Source: Bimuria novae-zelandiae CBS 107.79 (Eukaryota; Ascomycota; Dothideomycetes; Pleosporales; Didymosphaeriaceae). Taken from it: DNA of 64,000 nt. The notes below the pieces were generated by a model that was not told the origin of the DNA, searched no databases, and saw nothing but the letters and a program-made list of their open reading frames with translations. Positions within the stretch are counted from its first letter, which is position 1. Each line of letters starts with the position of its first letter. Of this stretch, positions 44,156-56,512 are shown in pieces. The stretch spans positions 13,540 through 77,539 of the forward strand of contig ML976798.1 in NCBI GenBank assembly GCA_010015655.1. Direction: 5' to 3'. Made by a program: the position numbers and the translations under genes.

Positions 44156-47100
44156 TATCGCGGTGGGCCGAACGGCTGGTGCGCAGTAGAAAAGATTGTG
44201 GAATTCTTTTGCTCGAGGGTGTACTATCTAGAAGCTACCGAGTATGTATGTGTACGAGCGTAAACATCGCTAGTCCCAGATAGGTGTAGCCCTCTCAGAA
44301 AGGTAAGTGGCAACTAAGCAAGGGTAGGAGTAACTATCTTATTAAGTAAGAGCTATTAAACCGTCACACACCCCCTTATCCTATAGTTAATCTATAACGT
44401 AAGGATAAATCTCTCAAGTGTCCTTCTCTATCTTAAGAACCTTTAAATAAATATCTACTAAGTATAGTTACTATACGAATTTAATATACTTCTGTTAAGG
44501 AAGGATCTTCGTCATGCTATTAACTAGTATCTAGTTTATAGACTTCTATTAGACATAGAGGCGATTCTCCTCAACCTCCTAGCGGATCTAGTTCTAATAA
44601 ATATTAACGTGTTTAAGCTTAGTGCTAAGCTTGTCTATTTCTTTTATAACTATACCCACCGTTTGTTAGTTGTCACACTAGATAATAGGCGTTTAGTTAA
44701 GCCTTAAAGAGAGTCCTTTAAATAGGCGGCACTACTCCTCTATCTCTAATCTAGTAAGTAATAGAGCGAGTAGCTCTGCTTTAGTCGTCGATTTTATAAT
44801 AGTGCGTTGCAGTGTTAACTTCTAGTTAATAGTTATGCTAAATAGCTAAAAGACGTATCCTTAAGAGCTTTAGCGCGTCTTAATATCGTTAGCAAAGGCA
44901 GCATTAGATGCCCTAAAGAAGATTAGATCGCGGTAGTCCTACAGTATTATAAGGTACTCCTAAATTACTATTTTATTAATAGCTTGCGCTTGCAGAGCTC
45001 GATATTTTATCTTAAGGATATAACGCCACACCCTTTAAATAAATTCAACGTGTGCTTAACCAGGATTAGTTAAATGTAAAGCGTGGATGACGTGAGCGCG
45101 AGCCAGATTAGGTTAGGTATACTAAGTTAGGTAGGTAAGATAGCCTATAAGCTCTTAATAGATCTTCGTCCGAGCTTCGTTCGGTTCCTTAAGAGATTGT
45201 TCCAGGTAGTTTACTAGTATAGGCACCTCTAAAGGGCGGCTAGTAGAAATAATATTATACTTAATAGTAACCTTATTAATATAGACGTCTTATACTAAGT
45301 AAATTATACGTGCGTTAGTGTCTCGAACAACGCGTATACCTAAGAACTACTTAAGTTTTCTAAGGTATTTTAGGCTATAATACTTATTAAGCTTCTTCTT
45401 AAACTCTCGGTGTAGATATCTGTTTAATAGGTGGAAAGCCATAACAATATCGTCAACGTAGATAAACATAATTAACCAGCTATTAACGTAGACGTATAGA
45501 AATCCTGGGATAGGCGTTAAGCCTAGAGACTTTAGTGTCCCTCTTAGGTCCTTATACCATAGGAGCGGTAACTCCTTCAGTCCGTACAGGGCTCTCAGCA
45601 CCTGTAGCAGCTCTCCATCCTTTTTAAAACCATCTGGTGTTTGAGCGTAGAGCTTTTATTTAAGTATAGCGTTTAGAAACGCGTTTAGTACGTCGTACTA
45701 AAGCAGCTCTAATCCAAATTAATTAGCTATTATAATAAGTACTTAGAATATTTAGGCAGCTAGTGTAGCTACATAGGTGTCTCTATATAGCTATTATAGG
45801 TTGCCGCGGACGACAAGTCGCGCCTTAAATCGATAGAGGTAGCCATCTTTATTAAACTTATATATAAATACTTATATTAGGGGTAGCACCTCTGCATTAG
45901 CAGTCTCTATTATTTGTGTCGTCTTAGCAAAGTAGCCTTTACCCTAGATCTCGCGATACTCTTTTTATGCAGCCTGTTAAAACTGCTCTCTAAACTAATA
46001 ATAATCTAGCTCTTAATATAATCGCGGAGCTCTCGGAACCTAGGTATAATGTATTTTCGTTATTAGCTTAGCCTTTAATGTAGTTAAGAAAGCCTTAAGG
46101 TAGTTATTAACTAATTCTCTATATAAGGTGGCGTAGGAATGCCATCTCTCTAGTCTCTAGAAATTAGCGTTTCGACGTGTGCGTTATGAGCCTTTAATAA
46201 TATTCTCTGTACTAAAATTAAGGTTTTAACGTCTTAGAGCGTTATTCTTATGTTAATTAGGTATGTAGCCTTTAAGCTAGGTAGCTAATAGTTCCTGTTG
46301 GTCTAATAGACCTGGCGTTAACTATTCTAGAGTTAACAAGCCTCCGCTAGATTATTCTAGTTAACTTGGCTTAATCTCCTTAGTATCCTTACCCCCTACT
46401 TATAACTTAGAGGGCGCAGGTGCGTCTTAGGTTCGTTATTAATATTATTATCGAGTTGTTAAAAAATCTTTAATTACTATATCGTTAGGTTTAAACTCCT
46501 TTAGAAATGCGAGAAGCTTAATAACCTCCTTAATTACTAATTTTTAAGCGTAGCCTTATAGTCCTTCGTAGAACTTTATAGGCTTAAAAATAACGTCTTA
46601 AGTGCGTATAACCTGGTCCTTCGTGGGTAGCCAGATCCTAAAAATGTTGGTAGAGTTATAGCCAACGAGGTGGCCTATTAAAGCTCTTAATTCGAGCTTG
46701 TCCGCACGCTTTAGCGAGCGGTTAAGTATATAGGCTTAATAACCTTTTAGTTACATGTATTAAACCTTTAGTTTCGTCCCCTATATGATTTCGTACGATG
46801 TCTTCTATTGTAGCGCTTTTATAGGGGTCCAATTTAGCACATATACTGCTGTTTAAATCAGCTTATAAGTCAGAGACTTTAGTAGTCCTGCCTAAATCCT
46901 TATAGCTCTTGCTTAGATAACAAGAAGTAATCCTGCTCGTTCTGCCAGTCCGTTCTACTCCTCTGTATATTCTGCTCGTGGCTCGTATCAAATGCTAAGG
47001 TCCTTGCAAAGGTCCTTAAGTATGTTTAGTAATATACTAAATCCTTAATTATTGTCAGTCTTAATAGCTATTACGTCTTAAGTAAAGACGCGCTGTATCT

Positions 47101-49557
47101 TGCGTATATTCTAAATAATCTATCTCTTTAAGAAAGGCTTTAATTAATTTAGGAAAGTAGAAACTTCATGCCACTTTAAGTATTAGTTAACTAAGTAACT
47201 AGCCTATTAATTATCGTTTAAGCAGGCTTCTCCTTATAGTACTAATTAAATTACGTTAATCGCGATGCGATAAAAAGGCTTCTTTGCTTAATCCTCTTAT
47301 TATCTCTAAGATATCTGTTTTATTAATTTTAACTCTATACAGATTGCACAAAAGTCGTCAGTATCGTCTTTAACAACAATTCTGTTAACGTTCGCTATCA
47401 GGTGCTCTATAGCCTTCTTGCCTAGATAACCCCACATCTGATAAGCTGTCTTTGCGTTAACAATCTAATCTAGGAGCGGAGCCTTCGACGGTCTATAGGT
47501 GGTTCTAAAAGATAATAAAGGCGTAGGCTTTAGACGGCAGGATGCATCGGCATCTACTAGCTAGTAACCTCTATTATATTCTAAATATGCGAGTATCGTC
47601 TTTAGATTACGTCTGTATAGTAGGTCTTATCTTAAATTAAAGTGTACGTTAATCTTGCGGCAACGTGCCAGGCTAATAAGGTTAGTAATAAATCCTTAGA
47701 CGTAGGCAACGTAAGTAAGTTCTAATATCTTAATTCCTGTTAGCGTCTTTGCCTTAAGCTTTATGCTTCCCTAAGTAGTAATCTAAACGTGGCTAGTACT
47801 AGCGCCTATAAAATTAGTATTACTAGCGTTGTACTCCCTTATCTATCCTACCCAGTCTTCGCTGTTAATAACGTGGGTGTTAGAGCTAGGATCGAGTATC
47901 TATTAATTGCTAAGTTTATTAATATCTTCTTCTATGCTAACTACTATATATAGCCTGTCCTTTGGCTTCATGCTATTATCTATATTTAACTAAGCTAAAT
48001 CCTTATTAGCATCCTTGTGTAGAGCGTAAAGCTCTTAGTTCTCGTGTAAAGCGCGAAGCTCTTCCTTCTTATATAGAGCGTGGAGCTCTTTATTCTTATC
48101 CTAGGACATAAATAGTATAGTGTTTGCGATTAGTCTAGTAGGAGGGCTGCTATCGTCTATAGTAATATTCCTATCCTATTACTTTGCGCGCTATCTATTA
48201 AGTGCCTTATTAATCTTGTCTCTTAAGCTATAATTAGCGGCAAAGGCGGCATCTAGCTTTTTCTAACTAATAACATTAGTATAGTTCTTTAGTCGTCTTA
48301 GGTGCTTGGCGTTAATTAACCAGTATTTGGTCCAGTAGTGTTTCAGGCCACATGGGTATTAAGGCTTGTCTTTGTTGCCATCCTTCTTTTACTGCTACTA
48401 AGGCTTAGCAGCGTCTAGTTCTGCAGCCATAGAGCTGAGTCCTGTTAATATTAGTCAAACACGCTTAAGGTAGGTCGTGAATTTGCTAACGTAGTTTTCT
48501 ACTAATAGAATAGCAGTGCTAGCATCCTCTAGGTTAATTAAGGCTCGCAGGCCTAATGTACTATACTTAAGATTAATTATTCTACAGGCGATAAAGAAAT
48601 CTTCTTATACTTAAGATTTAAATATCTTAAGTATACCTGCAGCGATGCACATATTAGTAACCTCTACCTAAGATTATAGCTACTCTTTAACTTTCTTGCC
48701 ACGGGGCAGCGTCTAAAGGGCTTTATACCGTGCGATTAGATCTTGTTAATATATAGCGTTAGATAGTGTAAAATGCTTCTTAAGCGTTGTTAACCATTCG
48801 TGTAGAGTATCCTTATTCTTAATTAGGTAAAGGTATCTTATAGTAATTATTTTACTAATCTCTAAGTTAAATTCTACTAGAGCTTTCTTTTAATACTTAA
48901 ACTTAAGGTCCTTGCGTTTCTATCGTTCGTATTCCCACTAGTATAGCGTCTGCTAAGCAGCGATAAGGTAAGCGATTAATATAGCTTCCTTATTATAATC
49001 TATAAGTTACGGTTTGGTTAGTGCTATTAACGTAGGCAGATTCGCTATTATTATAGTAGGATTTACATACTGCTAGAGGTCGTTCTTCTAGGCAGTATCC
49101 TTTTAAATAAATAGCCATTTATGCCAATCGTCAGCTCAATTAAGGACAATAGTCACTTGGGTGACTACGGGATCTAACTTAGTAGTTATTATATAAGGTA
49201 TTAATAATTTGGCGGCTCCGCATAGTACAATTAATTATAATCTTAATTATAGGTGCTAATTAGTAAGTTATAAGTAAGCAAGCTTTAGTCGTGCGATCTT
49301 CTTCGCAATCCGTCGTAAGCTTAATTGCAATCTAGGCTTATAACTATTATAGTAGGCCGAATAGCTAGTGCGTAGTAGAAAAGATTATGGAATTCTTCTA
49401 CTCGAGGGTGTACTATCTAGAAGCTACCGAGTATGTATGTGTACGAGCGTAAACATCGCTAGTCCCAGATAGGTGTAGCCCTCTTAGAAAGGTGAGTGGC
49501 AACTAAGTAAGGGTAGGAGTAACTATCTCATCGAGTAAGAGCCATTAAACCGTCACA
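44156..49557 (-). mobile_element. Ty1/Copia retrotransposon copy B, RIP-degraded
   Basis: LTRs of about 206 bp lie at about 44163-44368 and 49352-49557 and differ at only a few sites, mostly C/T. CCTAT(TA) occurs on both sides (44151 and 49558), consistent with a 5-7 bp target duplication. The interior parallels copy A in order. The clearest frame is 45601-45347, LRALYGLKELPLLWYKDLRG with the catalytic YVDDIV of reverse transcriptase. TA enrichment exceeds that of copy A. Compared with copy A, each LTR has about 20 extra bp at its internal end (GGCCGAACGGCTGGTGCG). Nested in the pogo element 43291-53962. Confidence 0.88.
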
Positions 49558-49747
49558 CCTATTAAGGATAGGGTCAGGATTAGGTGGCAATATACCTGTG
49601 GCTCTAAAAGAGCTAAGGATAGTTAATTCCTTAAAAGAGGCCTTCTACGCATTCTAGAATAGGGGAAAGAAGTCGCCTTTAGTAATAGAAGCTAGGCCCT
49701 AGCTTCTATAAAGGTATCTTGATAGCTCTACTAAGTAGGCTGTTAAT

Positions 49748-52700
49748 CAGCGCTGCCAACGAATCGAATAGGATCCAAACAAGGTGCTTGTTTATTCGTT
49801 TGGCCCACATACAAATGTTCGTTCGTTCAAGACGACTCGAACAGGAGCATCTTCGAACAGTCTAATAAACGTTTGGCCGAACGTTTGTATAAAACTTTCC
49901 TAATTAGGAAGCAGGTTAGTGTTGTAGTTAAGAAACTAGCTATTATTTACTAGCTAGATATTTTGGCCGGTATCCTTCTTAACGACGTGTTTTAACAACG
50001 CCGTAAGGTAACTTAATATAGCGTCTCTCGTGAGCCAGTTCTTCTGCAGTTGTAGAGCTTCGACAATAATTGGTAATAATAAATTGCGATCGCACGTGAT
50101 TGTTCTCCTAGCGAACGAGAAACACCGCTCGCAGTCGCATGAGGTGGCTAGCACGGAGAGATAATCTATCGCCATCTTGTATACAACTGGGAAGCGTTTC
50201 TGACCTACATTAACCCACCAGCGGTGTGGATTCTATATTAATTTGTACATGTCTGGGGACGCGGAGCTCGTTAGTCTGTCGTTGTAGAGACTATTAAAGT
50301 ATTTATTAAGCTACAACGTGCGTTTCTACCGCTTATGTGCCTTCTTGCCTATGAGAAGGTAATCGTCCACAAATATTGTGCGGAGTCTCCGTTCGTCACT
50401 GGCATACGCCCCAGGGACCTTGCACGTGCGTGGGACCTCTGGGAGCTCGTTAAGGTCGTCGGCGTCGCGTGCCTCTGCCGCCAGGTATTGTTTATATACG
50501 TCCCGAATCGATTTCTCCGCTGCCTTATACCACATTGGGTGTGCCTTCCACTAGGTCTTAAACCATAAGAGGCGTAGGCATGGGTGCATGGCCGTCGCCA
50601 CGTAATAGAGACTTAGTGTCTAGTCAGCTAGCAACACTAGCTTTGTGAAATATGTAATCAGCTTCTCGTGGGCGAGCTTAACGCCAGAGACTATATAATT
50701 AGACTACTTAAAGCTCTTAATTTAATAGACACTACGCTCGTCTTCGCCGCTAAGAAAGGCGTAGATTTCTTATAGGTTAACCACCATCTACTATAGTAAG
50801 CCGAAACCGCTGCTAGAGGCGTTACCTTCCAGTAACTTCGTATTCTTATAAAAAGTCTCTAAGACCTTAGTTATAACGCGGACCTTGTCCTACTTGTTAT
50901 CTAATAGAGCGTTAAGCGTAGAATTATATTTATTACCTATAGTAAAGCTATCGGCGCGCGCCTGCTTAAAAAAGCGACAAATAGGCTCCTAGAGCTCAAG
51001 GCAACGCAGTAATATAAAGTATACGCTATACTACTAGATCCCGCTATCCTTAATTAAATTAAGTATAGAGAAATAGAAGAGGTTATTCTTATTAAGCTCC
51101 TCTTATTATATTTTCTTAAAGGCGCGTTAACGTTTATAGGAGTTATAAATAGAGTTAACAAAGTTATATAGCTTACTAGCTACACTATAGGTCTAAAACA
51201 TAGCATATTATTTATTAGGTAACGCCTTTGCCAGCGCCGCTTTAAAGTCGCTTACACTCTTGTCGTATATAAGAGCTTTTAATATGAGGTTAATAATATG
51301 GCCAGCGCAGCGTATACGACGATTACTAGTAATATAGAGGTTTTCTAGGAAGATATCGTTAAGCTCGCGGATAAAGGTTATGCCATTATTCGCGGCATTA
51401 TCCCCCACGAAATAATGCAGTTTCTAGATAAAATTATACTCTTAGATAACGCTAAAAATTACCTAAGCTTGTGTAGCGCCCGTATAATCGTAGAAAAGAG
51501 GCTAAAAGGTAATAAGTAAGTCGCGTTATTTATAAAGAGAATCTTAAAGTTATAGGTTAGCAATATAGATTTCTTAAAGTTTATTAGGTCTGTCTAACTC
51601 TAGCTAGGCTAGCGTTATTTTAGTTAAAAATACTAACTTACTAACGAAGTGCGCGACAACTCTAAAAAAGTTATATTTATTTAGTAACGTCTATATATCG
51701 TAACTTACTAAAATCCTACTTTCTAATTTAGCTAAAAGCTCTAAGATCTCCACCTTCCTCTCCGCTAGGCGTAATTCGACGTATTTAGAAAGCGTAGTGT
51801 GGCTTACTAGTAAGACGCGCAGTAACAGCGTTTAGTTCTATATTAGTATGCCCCTTATTAATAGATCTACACACATCTTAAAGCTTAGGTTATTAACTAT
51901 TACCTAGTCTACGTACGCCGACTATAGCTCCTCTTTTTACTAAAGATAATAAGAAATAGCGCTTAATAAGCTAGTAGTGGTATATTGCTATAGAGTCTGC
52001 GACTGCAGTACCTCGGCGATTAGTAGTAAACTAGTATCTAGATTAACGCTATAGACCTTCTTAAGATACCACTTAATATAAGTAGTACTGTTAACTACCT
52101 AGCAGTCTAGGACCTTACGCTAAGTGTAGTATAATTAATATAAAAATAGAATTATCTTTTTCCTGTTCTCTTTAACATACTCGAGCTCTGCGCTATATCG
52201 CTAAAACGATACTAACTTTTACTTACTAAGTAATTAACCTCTACCTTTAACCCTATACCCGACGCGCGACAAGTTAAGGAGACGTTTGCCTTGCCAGAGG
52301 CGGGTCTATATAATAGGAAAATAAGCTCCGGACGCTTGCAGCTCGCCGGGAAACTCATGCGTAGGAGCGATAGACTCCACTTTGGATGGCGAGTCATCCA
52401 AGCTCTCGAAGCTCTCCGCCATCGCCATAATAGCTACCATACGCGACCCGGCATGGTAATAGCTATTAGATACTAGCCAGGTTAACTAGGTTAACTAGGT
52501 TAACTAGGACGACTGCGAGCGGGTAATAAATTAATCTATGATAAAATACGCTTACAGCTAACAATAGGAAATAGTAGGAGGCACGTTAATAAAAAAACTT
52601 AGAGTTTTCTTCTCCTATAAGGATAACGTTACACAAGATAATATACGACAACGCCACGCGTAGCATAAGGCTAGCAGAATAAAGTAATACTCTACTAATT

Positions 52701-52895
52701 ATAATAGAATCCCTATACTAAATTAATTAAACGTAGTCCCGAATAACTAAATAACTAAACGTTTAGCTCTAATAATGCGTTCATTCGAAGCTCTATTTAA
52801 CTCACCATGCCTGTTCGTTCGTTCGATCCAAAACACCAGAAAACGCTGTTCGGATTAATTGTTCGGATCGAACGTTCTGTTCGTTGGCAGCGCTA
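49748..52895 (-). mobile_element. RIP-affected hAT transposon
   Basis: Exact 8-bp duplications CTGTTAAT occur at 49740-49747 and 52896-52903. Ends CAGCGCTGCCAACGAA and, inverted, TAGCGCTGCCAACGAA pair. Minus-strand transposase remnants: MGDNAANNGITFIRELNDIF with RRIRCAGHIINLILKAL at 51408-51208 and the C-terminal dimerisation motif LATSCDCERCFSFARRTIT at 50175-49954. It differs in ends and transposase from the hAT in the HET gene. A 10-bp unit GGTTAACTAG is repeated three times near 52480-52508. Confidence 0.9.
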
Positions 52896-53997
52896 CTGTT
52901 AATAGAGGCTTAAACATCGCAACATTAAGTAGCTAAAGTGTATAAGTTAAATAAGGAGGCAGGATAGTAAGCAGGATCCTATTCTAATTATAGTAGTTAA
53001 TAAAGTCTATAGTAACATAAGATCCGTGGCCGTCTATAATTAAAAGTTAATATAATTGTCGAGCCTTCTCTTTTATACAGCGATTAAACACCTGCTTAAG
53101 CCAGGCAAGCCTGATATCGTTGTTCGTCTAGCTAGAGGATAATAAGGTAATAAAGACTTTATAATATCCTGCCTTGATATCCTCTACCTAGCTTGATTGG
53201 ATGTCCTTATTGGCAGCCTCATAGATAAGGCTTGGCGGCAAAGCTAATCCATTAGCGTAGATACATGCTAGGAGCGTGATCCACGCGCGATTGCCATCCT
53301 AGAGTAATGCCCTAACCTCCTTCTTCTCCTATATTCGTCTGCTGAATATCCTCTTTGTTCTACCAACGATACTGATTAGGACACCTTTTTCATCTATATT
53401 GTAGATATAACGAGGATCTATGCGATATTAATCGATCTTGCTATGTATAAGGTTAAAATAGAGGCGATATTTATCTACTAAATTAGCTTTGTGGCAATTG
53501 CTGTCTATGCCGACGGTCTATTGCGAGATAAGATAAATGCTATGTTAGTTAATAAAGCGGGTAACCTAGCTCTCGCTAACTAGCTCCTTTGCTATCGTCA
53601 AGGCAAAATTCTGTATCATCTCTCTAGTAGGAGGTATATGTCTCTCTGTGAGCCTTTTAATATATCGTACAAGCTCCTGCTCTTGCTATGGGTTAAGCTT
53701 TCGCTAATTAATTGTGTTGGCTGCACGCGTCGCGGTAACACCTCAGTGCCTTCGTGAGAGTGTAGATCGATTAACACCATATCTAGTAGCAATTTCTGTA
53801 TATGAAAAATCTTCTCCTGGTTCTCGCGATTCGATCTCATCTATCGTAGCTTGAATTGGATCTATATTGGTGGAGTTATCGCGTGTTGAAAGTAGGGAGT
53901 TTTGACGCGTCGGATGTTCGGCGTGCATTGGCTGAATCCGTGCATTGGGTGCACGGACACGTTACGCCGCAGTAGCTGGGAGAGCTAAAGACGAGGA

Positions 53998-54087
53998 TTC
54001 AGGTCAAGACGACCTGAAATTAGCGTCTCTGACCTGACCTTTCCTAGTTAGGCAACGCGCGTTGCGAAAATTTTCAAGTCAGGTCAG
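53998..54087. promoter_or_regulatory. clustered CAGGTC motifs upstream of the transposase-like gene
   Basis: TTCAGGTC (53998-54005) pairs with GACCTGAA (54011-54018). GACCTGACCT follows at 54031-54040 and AAGTCAGGTCAG at 54076-54087, with a 14-bp palindrome GCAACGCGCGTTGC at 54052-54065. They lie 70-160 bp before the ATG. Subterminal transposase-binding sites or a promoter element are both possible. Confidence 0.4.
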
Positions 54088-54567
54088 ATTGACAATAAGC
54101 GAGCTTTTCTCCCTCATCACATTGTAAACACGTTCTAAACATCATTGTGACATCTGATTATGGATGGAACTCATATCTTCAACCCTTTCCCATTGGCGCC
54201 TTCACCTCTAGAGATAGGTGATATACCTGCACTAAGTATTGAGGGTGGTGGGGACCTGGAGTGGGTTCAGGTAGGCAAAGTACCCTGAAACATGATTCTA
54301 TCATAACTGAAACATGATTTAGGAGCCAACTGTCTTTACCACAGGCAATAGTCAAACACCACCCCTGTACGCGACAGATGTAGAGTACGCTTCAGCAGTT
54401 CCAGATTATCCAAAAACTAAGCCAGGTGGTTTTGCCTACGTTATTAAGATACCTCCAAATGAGGATAACTCTCCACTGCAGAAAGATCGGGTTCTGAAAT
54501 GGATGACAGAGGTCTGTTATGCAACATGTTCTAATCATAGTCCTAACATGATGTAGTTCCAATACTC

Positions 54568-54579
54568 GAAGGCTATCAC

Positions 54580-54582
<3 letters not shown>
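54568..54582 (+). repeat. left copy of the LINE target duplication
   Basis: GAAGGCTATCACGTA here recurs at 61834-61848. Exon reading continues from this copy directly into the base after the other copy. Confidence 0.92.

Positions 54583-54633
<51 letters not shown>
54581..54633. repeat. (GTA)n tail of the LINE
   Basis: About 17 GTA units directly next to the target duplication, equal to (TAC)n at the 3' end of the minus-strand LINE, acting as its tail. Confidence 0.9.
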
Positions 54634-55148
54634 TTGATTAACGTCTAGGAACATAATGTTCTAGCCTCCCATGGGGCATGGAGACGCGCCGAGCAACCAT
54701 TTAGGGCTAGCTAAAGTGGTGAGGGCGTTTCTTGCTATGTAGCTATTGCCATCTCTTGCAGTGGCTTGTGAGAGTCCGCCCCCCTCCGTGCGGGGGCCAA
54801 ATCCTTGTCTTCTTGCCTATAGGCTAAGGTGTCAGGGTGTATCTATTATACATATAGACTTATTCTATAGGGTTAACAAGCTCCAGTAGAAGTTGGAAAT
54901 CTTTTGGCTTAAGTGCCTTCAGGTATTCCACGCCCTCCCTGGTGGTGCTTGGGGGGGCACGCTGGCCGTTTCGGCCAGTAGCGGAACTTTCGAACTGATC
55001 GTGGGCAGTGTACAATGTGGTCAGGCGCCAGGTCTGCCCCGCAGGGGCATTTAGTGACGGCGTCTTCGTGCCTAAACTTCTTATAGTACCAGGCGTAGTG
55101 TCCGTGGCGAGTGCGCATGGACAGCAGCTTAGCAAGCGCTAGTTATTA

Positions 55149-56512
55149 CTGTGGTACATGGCATAAGTAGTGTTAGTGCCGCTTGGTGGAGACGCCGGAA
55201 ATTGCGTATTTTACGCTAGTACTACTTCAGATGGAAGGTATTTTATCAACATTCTCATTGTTCTAGTACTTTGTGTGCCCACCTTTGGCGTCAATTACAG
55301 CCTGGCACCTGTCCCTCATACTATCTACTAGGGAATCAAGGTATTCAGGTGAAATAGACTCCCAAGCCTCCTGCACTATCACCCGAAGTTGATCATATGT
55401 ACGCTGCTTGCCAGCAGGCAGATCTGGGTGATGGACCTCTATCCACTGTTTCATCTCATTCCAGATCGCCTCAATTGGGTTCAAATCTGGCGAGTATGCA
55501 GGCCACATAATAGGGAAAACCCCACGCTCATACAACTCTGCAACAGTCTCTCTAGCAGAATGAGCAGGTGCCCCATCATGCATAAAGACTAGGCCTGGCC
55601 TCATCCTCAGCCATCCATCAACTAGAGGTACTACCCTCTGACAGTATGCCTCCTTGTTAATGGTACCCCACTCTTTCTCCCAGAAAATACATGGACCTTT
55701 CTCCCTCCCCGCAAAGCAAGCCCAAAACATCCAACCTCTCTTCTTGCGAACCTTATCAACTAGGCAGGTATCCTCAAGAGACTCTCCAGGAAGGCGAGTC
55801 ACCCAGGCTTTCCTATGCCTGCCCCCAGTCACCCAGGTCTCATCACTCCAGAGGACTGTACACCACCTCCCCTTTCCCCAGCCAAGGTGATCTTCTGCCC
55901 ATCTAAGCCTTGTAGCCTTGTTTTGTTCGGAAAGAGGTGGTTTAGCAAGGGCGATCCGGCGTGTATATCCTCGAGAGCGTAGAGCGTGGCGTATACTCCA
56001 CTCAGAACAGGTCCATGCGTGGTGTTCGACGAAGTGCGCAGCTAGGCGCCTCCATGAGAGCTGCCTATTCGTTCGACTCTGCCGTACAAATAGAATAAGC
56101 TCATCTACTTGCTCTGAGGAGAGTAAAGCAGGTCTGCCACTCCTTTTCTTTGGAGTAAGAGGCCCAGATAGAGAGGTCTGAACCTGGCGTAGGGTGATAC
56201 CAAGGTGGCTAGCGATGGTACTACGTGTATGCCCAATTGATGCCAGTGTTTGCACTGTATACGTTCATCGCGCGTGAGATAATGGTGCGTTTGGCGATGC
56301 TGAGGCGTTGATGGAGGACTCATAAAGACCAGATGAAAGCATTCAATGAGGTGTGAGCATTCAGGAGAGAAAGCGCTGACTGCGCCAACATTGTTTTCTA
56401 TACAAATTACTACGTATTAGGATGTCTTGGCGGTAATAGGGCTCTTTTGCGAATGCCGGTGCTCGAGCCACCTGCGAACCGACGCTAACACTACTTATGC
56501 CATATACCACAG
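55149..56512 (-). mobile_element. Tc1/mariner transposon, nearly intact
   Basis: Inverted ends of 28 bp or more (CTGTGGTACATGGCATAAGT) occupy 55149 onward and up to 56512, with TA at 55147-55148 and 56513-56514. Length 1364 bp. The interior shows no RIP although the LINE around it is saturated, so it arrived later. Confidence 0.93.
55263..56323 (-). pseudogene. Tc1-type DD34E transposase with N-terminal frameshift
   Basis: Main frame 56255-55263 (330 codons) has a helix-turn-helix region (LASIGHTRSTIASHLGITLR, KKRSGRPALLSSEQVDELI) and the catalytic triad: VLWSDETW, FMHDGAPAHSA, and NPIEAIWNEMK with 34 residues between the second Asp and the Glu. The proper N-terminus, MSPPSTPQHRQTHHYLTRDE from ATG 56323, lies in another frame and meets the main frame at about 56256. 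The main frame starts only with GTG there. A single-base deletion around ACAGTGCAAAC explains both. Without it the protein would be about 353 residues, usual for the family. Confidence 0.85.

Larger units (their letters stand above)
43291..53962 (-). mobile_element. pogo transposon holding two nested elements
   Basis: Inverted ends ACGTGTCCGTGCACCCAATG occur at 43291 and, complemented, ending 53962; TA lies at 43289-43290 and 53963-53964. Without inserts the element is about 2.1 kb. Minus-strand pieces: the psq domain at 53928-53740 (ATIDEIESREPGEDFSYTEI, then RYGVNRSTLSRRH), catalytic core at about 53400-52910 (LIIDGHGSYVTIDFINYYN), GILPPNPDPILN at about 49600-49560, and the coiled-coil C-terminus at 44150-43500. 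Copia B is inserted between the last two pieces and a hAT element just inside the catalytic domain. Stops are mainly RIP-type. Confidence 0.88.

Noticed and set aside
54581..54633. (GTA)n as a CRISPR-like or independent tandem array
   Set aside because: Simple trinucleotide repeat exactly at the LINE 3' end and target duplication; best explained as its tail.
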